A stretch of DNA of 64,000 bases, from contig CAVYWD010000001.1 in the NCBI GenBank assembly GCA_963772225.1, positions 186,001-250,000 on the forward strand, read 5' to 3'. This DNA is from CAVYWD01 sp963772225. GTDB taxonomy: Bacteria > Myxococcota > Myxococcia > Myxococcales > UBA5297. Below, piece by piece: positions 54,012-61,171 of this stretch. The notes beneath the pieces were generated by a model. That model made no database searches. It saw only the letters and a program-made list of their open reading frames with translations, and was not told the DNA's origin. The position numbers and the translations under genes were made by a program. Within the stretch, counting starts at the first letter, position 1. Every line of letters begins with the position of its first letter.

Positions 54012-57000
54012 TCAGGGAGTCTGGTCCGGTTGCGGCGACGGAGCGGCCGGCGCTCGGGTCGAAAAAGGCGGCACCTTCGCAAGAATCTGCTCCAGTTGTT
54101 CGAGGCTCGGCGGCTTGGCGACGTGGCGATCGAAGCCCGCATCCTGCGCGCGCTGCAGGTCTTCGGGCAGCGCGTAGCCGCTCAACGCCACCAGGTACGT
54201 GCCCTTGAGCGCCTGGTCAGCCCGGAAGGCGCGCGCGACCTCGTAGCCATCGATGCCAGGCAGGCCGATGTCGCACAGCACGACCTCCGGACGACACTCC
54301 CGCGCCTTCGCGATTCCCTGCGGGCCGTCGTACGTCACCGCGACCTCATGCTCGCCGAGCTCGAGCACGTCGCGCAGGCTGTCGGCCGCGTCGATGTTGT
54401 CCTCGATGATCAGCACCCGCCGGCGGCCGCTCGCCGCGCGCTCGCCAAGCTGGGGCATGGCGATTTCCTCCATCGCCAGAGGAAGCCGAACGACGAACTC
54501 CGCCCCTTGGCCGGGCCCCGCGCTATGGGCCGTGACTTCTCCCCCGTGCAGATCGACAAGCCCCTTCGCGAGCGCCAGCCCGAGCCCGAGTCCGCCTTTG
54601 CTGCGGTCCAGCGTGGAATCCGCTTGGCTGAAGGGCTGGAACAAGCGCGCGACCATCTCCGGCGCCATACCCACGCCCGTGTCTTCGACCCGGATAACCG
54701 CTCGTTTCCTGGCCGTGTCGGTGCCGAGGGTGATGCGCGTCTTTCCGCCCCTACCTGTGAACTTGGCCGCGTTCTGCAAGAGGTTGCCCAGGACCTGCGC
54801 CAGGCGATTCCAGTCGGCGTTCACGAACACAGGTCGTGGAGCGGGCTGCAGCTCGAGATGCACCTGGGCCTTCTCGAAGAGCGAGCGCTGGTCCTCCATC
54901 GTGCGCCGAACGAGCTCGTTGAGCTCCAGGGTCTGGCGCTGCAGCTGGATCTTGTTTCGCGATATCCGAGTCACGTCCAGCAGATCGTCCACGAGGCGGG
55001 CCAGCTGCCCGGCTTGGCGGTCAATCACTCCCAGAGCACGCTTCGCCTGGTCGCCGCCCGGCGCGGCTCGTTCGAGGATGAAGGTGCTATTCCTGATCGG
55101 AGCCAGCGGATTGCGCAGCTCGTGCGAGAGCACGGCCAGGAACTCGTTCTTGCGTCGGTCGGCCTCGAGCAACTCCTCCTCGGCCCGCTTGCGCTCGGTG
55201 ATGTCGATGTTGACGCCGGTCAGGCGGAGCGGGTTCCCGGCTGGGTCCTTGGACGCCTGGAATCGGCCCGCCAGCCAATGGACGCTTCCGTCTGACCAGA
55301 CGACGCGCCAATCCCCTTCCACCGGCTGGCCCGTCGCCAAGGCCTTCTCCACCAGGCGAATGGCGCCCTCCCGATCCTCAGGATGGACCAACTGCTCCCA
55401 AGCCGGCTGCGTGTTGGCAAAGCCGCCGGTCGGCAGCCCGTACATGGCTTCAAGCTCCGCCGACCAGGTGTTCAGACCGGTCTGGATGTTCCACTCGAAG
55501 CTGCCGACGTGCGCCACCTGCTGCGCCAGCCGCAGCCGCTCCTCGCTCTCGCGCAGCGCCTCCGCGCGCTGGTAGTTCTCAATCAGGCTTCCTGCCTCGC
55601 GCGCAAGGAGGTCGAGCAGCCTCAGCGTGCCCTCCTCCGGTCGGTGGGGCTCGGTCCAGTGCGTTGAGAACATTCCGAGCAGCGCGCCGTCGCGCGCGAC
55701 CAACAAGGTAGACTGGACGGCGCGCACGCCCGCTGCCTCCATCACCGCCATCGTGGGCGTCCCGAGGAAGATGGGGCTCTTCGAGACATCCTCGACAAGC
55801 ACTCGCGCGCGCCTTCGCAGCGCCTCGCCACAGACGGCAGGGCCTTCATGGACCACCGAGAAGTGGTCGAGGAAGGGCTTTTGGAAACCCCGATGGGAGA
55901 CAATCCGCAAGGTCTTCGATGTCTCGTCGAAGAGCTGCAGCGTCCCCTTTTGCGCATGGGTGAGGTCGACCGCTGCGTCAATCACGGCTTGGAGGAGCGC
56001 AGGTAGCTCTTCATGGCTGATGAGCCGGGAGCTGAGCTCATGCAGCCGTTCCAGGCCGGCATGATCGGCGGCAAGGTGCTGCTGAGCACGTTCGAGCTCC
56101 TCGTCGGACCATTTGCGTTCCGTGATGTCGATGTTGATGCCGGTCATTCGCAGCGGCTTGCCGAGCTCGTCCTTGATGACCTGCCAGCGCCCGGCCACCC
56201 AATGGACGCTCCCGTCAGGCCACACCAGGCGCCATTCCCCCTCGGTCGGCGCTCCAGTCGCAAAGGACTGCTCGACCCGGCGTACGACCTCAGCGCGGTC
56301 GTCGGGATGGACGAGTCTCTCCCAGGCAGGCTGGGTCTTGGCGAAGCCTCCACGCGGTAGGCCGTGCATCGCCTCCAGCTCGGGAGTCCAGGTGGCCACG
56401 CCGGTCTGGAGGTTCCACTCGAAGGTGCCGACGTGCGCCACCTCCTGCGCCCGCCGCAAGCGCTCCTCGCTCTCGCGCAGCTGCTCGTCCGCCATTCGTT
56501 GCGCCGCCGCCGAGCGGCTAAGCCGGGCGGCGCTTCGCCACAAGAGCACCGTGGAGAAGAGCACAACGGAGATGATGAGCATGCCCCTTCCCGTGGCTCT
56601 ATCGAACAAACCCGCGCGTTCGCCTTGCACCCGGAGGAACCCGAGCACCAGCGGAACCAGGAACGCCCAAGGGAGGAACCGGCGCAGGAGCGCCCCGCCC
56701 GCGTCCTGGCGCAGCAGCACGGCCATGGGGCCAACGTCGCGGGGCGCGAGCACCAGCCCGATCCCCAGCGACAGCAACGCCACCACGGTCGGCCACGCGA
56801 TGCCGGTCAAGTTGGCGTTGCCATAGAACGTGTCGATGCTGAAGAGGTAACCCACCGCCGGCACAAGGCTGATCAAGCACGTCGCGAGGCCGAGGTACGC
56901 CGCGACCGCCCGCGGCCATCGCCGTCCCCTGGCGAGGGCGAGCAGGCCGAGGCCGATGAGGACGAAGCTCACCGACGCCGGCGGCCCCATGCGGTTGGGG

Positions 57001-57299
57001 CTGACCGTCGCGACCCCTCCCTGGGGCTCGACGGCGAGGAGCTGGTCGATGCCCAGATTCCAACGGAACAGGTGCTCGCCGAGGGTCAACGCCCCGATGA
57101 GCAGCGCGAGCGCAGAGGCGATGGCACCCGCCCAACGCCTCGGGCCGCGCGCGCCCCCTGGGCCCAGCAAGAGCAACGCCGAGCCGGCCAGGAACAACGC
57201 CAGGGCGGCGTTGGTCTTCACCGTGATCGTGCCGCCGGCCGGCCAGCGAGGTGCGTAGCCGCGGAACCAGGCCACGAGCCAGACGCCGGCAATAATCAC
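54012..57299 (-). CDS. Membrane hybrid histidine kinase (TM-PAS-GAF-PAS-HisKA-HATPase-REC)
   Basis: 1095 residues. About seven hydrophobic helices at ~1-255 (a membrane sensor domain, family not assigned), then PAS ~285-395, GAF ~420-575 (LQLFDETSKTLRIVSHRGFQ), a second PAS ~595-705, HisKA (VLSHELRNPL), HATPase (GGLGLGLALAKG) and receiver (IIEDNIDAADSL, VLCDIGLPG). The C-terminal half is closely similar to that of the following CheB-CheR fusion, indicating recent duplication. The start is GTG 57299; upstream in frame there is a stop. Downstream partner begins 10 bp after its stop. Confidence 0.88.
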   Translation of the reverse strand: MIIAGVWLVAWFRGYAPRWPAGGTITVKTNAALALFLAGSALLLLGPGGARGPRRWAGAIASALALLIGALTLGEHLFRWNLGIDQLLAVEPQGGVATVSPNRMGPPASVSFVLIGLGLLALARGRRWPRAVAAYLGLATCLISLVPAVGYLFSIDTFYGNANLTGIAWPTVVALLSLGIGLVLAPRDVGPMAVLLRQDAGGALLRRFLPWAFLVPLVLGFLRVQGERAGLFDRATGRGMLIISVVLFSTVLLWRSAARLSRSAAAQRMADEQLRESEERLRRAQEVAHVGTFEWNLQTGVATWTPELEAMHGLPRGGFAKTQPAWERLVHPDDRAEVVRRVEQSFATGAPTEGEWRLVWPDGSVHWVAGRWQVIKDELGKPLRMTGINIDITERKWSDEELERAQQHLAADHAGLERLHELSSRLISHEELPALLQAVIDAAVDLTHAQKGTLQLFDETSKTLRIVSHRGFQKPFLDHFSVVHEGPAVCGEALRRRARVLVEDVSKSPIFLGTPTMAVMEAAGVRAVQSTLLVARDGALLGMFSTHWTEPHRPEEGTLRLLDLLAREAGSLIENYQRAEALRESEERLRLAQQVAHVGSFEWNIQTGLNTWSAELEAMYGLPTGGFANTQPAWEQLVHPEDREGAIRLVEKALATGQPVEGDWRVVWSDGSVHWLAGRFQASKDPAGNPLRLTGVNIDITERKRAEEELLEADRRKNEFLAVLSHELRNPLAPIRNSTFILERAAPGGDQAKRALGVIDRQAGQLARLVDDLLDVTRISRNKIQLQRQTLELNELVRRTMEDQRSLFEKAQVHLELQPAPRPVFVNADWNRLAQVLGNLLQNAAKFTGRGGKTRITLGTDTARKRAVIRVEDTGVGMAPEMVARLFQPFSQADSTLDRSKGGLGLGLALAKGLVDLHGGEVTAHSAGPGQGAEFVVRLPLAMEEIAMPQLGERAASGRRRVLIIEDNIDAADSLRDVLELGEHEVAVTYDGPQGIAKARECRPEVVLCDIGLPGIDGYEVARAFRADQALKGTYLVALSGYALPEDLQRAQDAGFDRHVAKPPSLEQLEQILAKVPPFSTRAPAAPSPQPDQTP

Positions 57300-57388
57300 G
57301 GCGGCCGCGCCAGCGACGCGGACAACCCCAGCGAACGAGTGCGGATGTCCTCGGCGACGTCATGAGGTGCACCTGGGGCGCGCGAGCG

Positions 57389-57649
57389 TCATGAGTCCGC
57401 ACGCCGCGCTTTCTCCCTCGTCGGACCGGGCCCATCCTCCCTCGCAGGCCCCCGACTCGTTGTCGCTGACGACACGACAGCGGCCCCTCCGTCGTGAACC
57501 CAGGCGTCAACCTCGGCGCGCTTGAACTTCCACAGCCGCCCGATGCGGTGAGCCGGCATGCTCTGCTTGCTGAGCCAGGCGTAAAGGGTGTCCCGACTCA
57601 CCCCGAGGTAACGGGCGATCTCTTGCACTGAAAGCCACCGATCATCCAT
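57389..57649 (-). CDS. Excisionase/AlpA-type helix-turn-helix protein
   Basis: 86 residues. Residues ~5-52 form a winged HTH of the excisionase (helix_turn_helix_17) type: LSVQEIARYLGVSRDTLYAWLSKQ, then HRIGRLWKFKRAEVDAWV. The C-terminal third is Gly/Ala/Arg-rich and probably disordered. It lies 89 bp upstream of the membrane hybrid kinase gene on the same strand and may control or open that operon. AlpA-type proteins are often carried by mobile DNA; an IS4-like remnant is upstream. Confidence 0.75.
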   Translation of the reverse strand: MDDRWLSVQEIARYLGVSRDTLYAWLSKQSMPAHRIGRLWKFKRAEVDAWVHDGGAAVVSSATTSRGPAREDGPGPTREKARRADS

Positions 57650-57779
57650 CGCCGCCTCCTCTCCCCGTCCATCGCGTCAAGATCCTCGACGACAAATCAC
57701 TTGGCCGCCACGGAGCATCGAAATTGCCGAGTTGCGCAACGAGGCCGGCGGGTCGCTCGCCGGCTTCGGGCTCGTGGTG

Positions 57780-58005
57780 CTCGGCCCCGCGTTGCAACCG
57801 GTGATTGACTTTCTTTCCCTGCGAAACCGGCCACGCACAGGAGCGCTCGCTCACCGCCCGAGTTCTCGGGCTGCGTCGAGTGCGGACGTCTGGATTGACG
57901 ATCGCAACTTCTGCACCCGAGCTTTCTCTTTGCCATCGCACGGCGGGATGTCTTCTTGGTCACGCGACAATGGGGCTCGATCTTCCTTCACTCTGCACTG
58001 AGGTG
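57780..58005 (+). pseudogene. IS4-family transposase remnant, multiply frameshifted
   Basis: Three consecutive frames together read FPCETGHAQERSLTARVL, then DVWIDDRNFCTRAF, then FAIARRDVFLVTRQWGS. This order (P-x-E-x-GHAQERS ... W-I-x-DRNFCT-x-x-F ... RR-x-x-F-V-x-RQ) is the IS4-family core, including the DRNF catalytic Asp region. At least two frame changes and no intact ends mean it is a decayed copy. It fills the otherwise geneless 57650-58301 stretch between the HTH gene and rubrerythrin. Confidence 0.65.
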
Positions 58006-58301
58006 AAGTGAACAAACTTGGTTGCGGAATGAATCCGAGGCAACAGGATCTATTCGGCTCCTGGCTGATTTGTTGCCCAGCGCTCAGGCCGCCACTCGCA
58101 TCGAGCGGTACCTCGGGCCGCTTCCCCCACGCTCGGCGCGTTGCCGGCCTCAGCAGGCCTCCTGTGCCCGAGACGCGAAGCAGAGAGCCTGAGAAAGCCT
58201 TCCCCAAGGCTCTCTGCTTGGCTCGTGCGGATACCTGCTCGCCGCCGGATGGCTGGACCGCGCCCGTGCTCGTGCTCGCCAGCGCCCGCCTCTCGTCGGA
58301 T

Positions 58302-58721
58302 TCAGCCGATGGTCTTCAAGAGCTGACTGAAACGCCCGGCGTGGGACTTCTCGGCCTTGGCGAGCGTTCCGAACCAGTCGGCAATCTCCGGGAAGCCCTC
58401 CTCGCGAGCCGACTTGGCCATGCCAGGGTACATGTCGGTGTACTCGTGCGTCTCTCCCGCGACGGCGGCCTTAAGATTGGTGGCGGTGTCGCCGATGGGC
58501 AAATCGGTCGCTGGGTCGCCGACCTTCTTGAGGAAGTCGAGGTCGCCGTGGGCGCGCCCCGTCTCGCCCTCGGCGGTCTCGCGGAAGTTGGCGGCAATCT
58601 CAGGGTAGCCCTCGACGTCCGCGACCTTGGCGAAATAGAGACACCGGCGATTGGCCTGCGACTCCCCCGCGAAGGCATCCTTCAGGTTCTTATGGGTCTT
58701 GGTGCCCTTCAGGTTTGCCAT
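58302..58721 (-). CDS. Rubrerythrin-like ferritin-fold protein (no rubredoxin domain)
   Basis: 139 residues. Four-helix di-iron domain: helix motif FAGESQANRRCLYFA, ETAEGETGRAHGDLDFL (E-x-x-H), GETHEYTDMYPGMA and a final KAEKSHAGRFSQLL give the usual E/ExxH iron-ligand set. Normal rubrerythrins have a C-terminal rubredoxin [Fe-S4] domain; here the protein ends after the ferritin fold, as in 'erythrin' types. Protects against peroxide. ATG 58721 with AAGGAGAG is a good start. Confidence 0.88.
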   Translation of the reverse strand: MANLKGTKTHKNLKDAFAGESQANRRCLYFAKVADVEGYPEIAANFRETAEGETGRAHGDLDFLKKVGDPATDLPIGDTATNLKAAVAGETHEYTDMYPGMAKSAREEGFPEIADWFGTLAKAEKSHAGRFSQLLKTIG

Positions 58722-59143
58722 CTTCGCTCTCCTTCGAATTGTCCCAAATTCATGAAGCTTCAAAGCCCCATCAATGCGTCGCATTGGATGCGGCCAAGGA
58801 CGAAAGAGTGGCCTTTCCCCCCGGACCGTCCGAGGCCCGGATGGTTGCGCCGACCGAGCTCTCGCACTCCATGGCGCCCGTGCGAGGCTGTTCAGCGAAC
58901 CGGATCTGCCAACGAGGATGCACGAGTCCCGGCGTGCTCAACAGGCCCGACAGCGGCGACTGCGAGCGACCGACAGCCTCCCCACGGACCGGCGCGGAGC
59001 CGGCTCAGTCCGGGTAACGCCGCAGCTGTGCCACGGCGTTCCGGGTTTCGCCACCGTTCCTCGGCGCCAACAATATTCTCTACACGGTGAATGAAGGTGG
59101 ACGGCTACACTTCGCCAATTCTGGTCCGCCGCGAGGTTTCCAA
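58722..59143. promoter_or_regulatory. Region upstream of rubrerythrin with two palindromes
   Basis: 422 bp with no gene. Two perfect palindromes lie just before the rubrerythrin start: TGAAGCTTCA (58753-58762) and CAATGCGTCGCATTG (58772-58786). They are candidates for a repressor site controlling rubrerythrin. The rest of the stretch, up to the small membrane protein, shows nothing recognisable. Confidence 0.4.
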
Positions 59144-59635
59144 ATGTCGATCCAAGGGCAGGGTTCGCGACGACGGAGCTGGGCGCCCTACGTGGCCAAC
59201 GTGATGGTGGGGAACGCGGTGCTGGCCGCGGGCGTCGACGGCCCGCACCTCAGGGAGATGCTCTGGAACGCGCACAATGGCTCCTGGGTTGCGTTCCGCA
59301 ACTTGGGCTTCCAGCTGCTGGCGTTTCACGCTCTTCCGACCGCGGTCGCGCTGGCGTTGATTCTGTCGAGCCGCGTTCTTCTGCGGCGCTGGCCCAGTCG
59401 GGTCTTGCTCGCCGTTTGCAGCCTCGTCCTTCCCCCGAGCGTCGTCGTGCTCTCAACCGTGGCTTGGGACCTGCCAGGCGGCCCCGTGGCCGCCTTCGGC
59501 TGGGGGCTGTTCACGCTCGCGTTCGCATGGCACCTTGCCACGCCCCTGGTCTTGGTCAACGCCGCCACGCTCGGGCGGGGGATCGTCCGGTGGCGCGGGA
59601 TCGACCGAGAGGTGATCGGCCCCTTCGACGCCTGA
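59144..59635 (+). CDS. Small integral membrane protein, hypothetical
   Basis: 163 residues with three to four hydrophobic helices (e.g. LGFQLLAFHALPTAVALALIL, RVLLAVCSLVLPPSVVVLSTV, FGWGLFTLAFAWHLATPLVLV). ATG 59144 has GAGG seven bases upstream; a GTG at 59087 would add 19 residues. No family recognised. No co-directional partner close enough for an operon. Confidence 0.55.
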   Translation: MSIQGQGSRRRSWAPYVANVMVGNAVLAAGVDGPHLREMLWNAHNGSWVAFRNLGFQLLAFHALPTAVALALILSSRVLLRRWPSRVLLAVCSLVLPPSVVVLSTVAWDLPGGPVAAFGWGLFTLAFAWHLATPLVLVNAATLGRGIVRWRGIDREVIGPFDA

Positions 59636-59954
59636 ACTCCACTGCGCTTCTTGCGCACAGGCGGTCCGCGCTGCGTCTTTGCCCAATCGCTGGAAGCGCC
59701 GATGTCTTAGGGGTTTCGCCCGGCCACGTCGCCGTCGCCGACCAACCACGCCCACGTCGAGCGTCCACGTCCAAGTCTACGTCAACGCCCCAAATCCGAC
59801 GGGTCTCCCAGCTGCCGCAGCAGGCGGCTTCGTCGCGGCATGGTCGAGTCGAAATCTCTCGAGCCTCGCGCCGCTGATAGAGTGCGTGGGCTTCTCGGTG
59901 GCCTGGTGCTCGCCGCGGGGAGCCCGACGCCGAAGGTCTGAGCGGGAGGGGCCC
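59636..59954. other. Intergenic stretch, no gene recognised
   Basis: 319 bp before the tssF fragment. Open readings are poor and no promoter or RNA motif was recognised. A GGGAGGGG ribosome-binding site lies at its right end, just before the next start. Confidence 0.4.
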
Positions 59955-60230
59955 ATGTTCAGCCGCAACTACCACAGCGAGCTCAGCTACATTCGCGAGC
60001 TCTGCCGAGAGTACGCACAGCTCCACCCCAACGTGGCAGGGCTCTTGGGCGAGCGGGGCGCGGACCCGGACGTGGAGCGGCTGCTCGAGGGGTTCGCGTT
60101 CCTCTCGGCCCGGGTCCGGGAGCGGGTGGACGACGAGGTCCCGGGAATCGTCCACGAGCTGTGCGAGCGGACGGCCCCGTTCCATCTGCGGACCCTTCCG
60201 GCGTGCTCGGTGGTGGAGTTCACTGCTTGA
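59955..60230 (+). pseudogene. tssF: Type VI secretion TssF (VasA) N-terminal fragment
   Basis: 91 residues with the TssF N-terminus: YHSELSYIRELCREYAQLHP, then DPDVERLLEGFAFLSARVRERVDDE and HLRTLPACSVVEF. Full TssF (baseplate subunit) is about 600 residues, so over 80% of the gene is missing. ATG 59955 has a good ribosome site (GGGAGGGG). The sequence breaks into unrelated DNA at ~60228. No other T6SS gene is nearby, so it is an orphan left by rearrangement. Confidence 0.7.
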
Positions 60231-60308
60231 CACGTTCAGGCCGCTCAACATGTCGCACAAAAGGAGGCCAAAGAGGCGATTCCCGGAACTGTCAAACTTC
60301 GGGCGCCT

Positions 60309-60325
60309 CCCCGGCAGAGCCGGGG
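60309..60325. terminator. GC-rich hairpin (weak terminator)
   Basis: CCCCGGC-AGA-GCCGGGG, seven-base-pair stem with a three-base loop, in the 116 bp between the tssF fragment and the SDR fragment. No T-tract follows on either strand, so termination is uncertain. The surrounding segment has no recognised origin and may be a decayed insertion. Confidence 0.35.
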
Positions 60326-60346
60326 GAACTCCTACAAGCATTTGGA

Positions 60347-60967
60347 CTACCCCCTCGCCCACCGGCCACCCCCGTCGAGCGTGAGCACCGCCCCGGTCAT
60401 GTAGCGGTTCGTCGCCGCGAGCACAATCGCCTCGGCGAGGTCTTCCGGCTGGCCGACGCGGCCGACCGGGAGCGTCTTCTCGGCCCACCCGAAGTAGTTC
60501 TTCTTCATCTCCGGAGGCATGGCGTCCCACCACGGCGTGTCCACCACGCCGGGCGAAACGGCGTTCACCCGGATCGGCGCGAGCTCGACCGCCAGCACCG
60601 GCACGGTCGCCTCGATGGCCGCGTTGATGGCGGCGAGGCCGGCGGTGCCGGGAAGGGCGGCGCCGGCCGAGGCGGCGCTCACGAACGTGATCGACGCCGC
60701 GGGGGCGAGGTGGGGAAGCGCGGCCTGCGCCACCGCGAGCTGCGTGAGGAGCTTCGCATCCAGCCCGGAGCGGAGATCGTCGAGCGCGAGCGCGCGGAAC
60801 GGCCCGGCACCCTTCCCGCCGGACAGCGCGAGCACCAGCGCGTCGACCGGCGGCCCGTCGAAGAGCCGCGCCAGGTCCGCCGGGACCGCCGCGTCCGCCA
60901 CCACGCCCTGGAGGCCTGTGCCGACGAGCGCCTCCACCTTCCTGCGGTCGCGCCCCGCCGCGACCAC
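60347..60967 (-). pseudogene. Short-chain dehydrogenase/reductase, 5'-truncated
   Basis: 206 residues read from GTG 60967, with the C-terminal SDR core: FVSAASAG (the Ser-motif region), VELAPIRVNAVSPGVVDTPWW, RVGQPEDLAEAIVLAATNRYMTGAVLTLDGG. The N-terminal Rossmann glycine motif TGxxxGxG is missing; the frame upstream (RLHALGAHVVAAGR) is recognisable only to ~61000. Therefore the 5' end was lost at a junction. Also the catalytic YxxxK is not obvious (PGTAGLAAINAA), so activity is unlikely. Confidence 0.65.
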
Positions 60968-60995
60968 GTGCGCACCGAGCGCGTGGAGCCGCCGT

Positions 60996-61146
60996 GCGTC
61001 CCGACGCCATCGGGTATCCTGCCGAGGTCATCTGGGTTCCAGGCAATGACCTGCCGAACGCGCCTTATCGGACACTGGTCTATCCGATCGATCTGTCGGC
61101 TTTTCGGTTCTCGAACGCCGTGCCGCCGCCGCCGGCGGTTCCCTGA
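60996..61146 (+). pseudogene. C-terminal fragment of an unknown gene
   Basis: About 50 residues in one forward frame, RPDAIGYPAEVIWVPGNDL then YRTLVYPIDLSAF, ending at TGA 61144. It reads as authentic coding sequence but has no start. It begins where the divergent SDR fragment loses its N-terminus, so two 5'/3'-incomplete genes meet at one break near 61000. Family not recognised. Confidence 0.4.
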
Positions 61147-61171
61147 GAACGTCGATGAGAGATGATCCTTG

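Noticed and set aside
57697..57963. Minus-strand hypothetical frame near the HTH gene
   Set aside because: It overlaps the IS4-like remnant on the opposite strand and its composition is low-complexity basic sequence.
58940..59040. Cobalamin-riboswitch-like stretch
   Set aside because: A few bases resemble the B12 box region (GCCGCAGCTGTG), but the conserved core and the downstream B12-type gene are absent.
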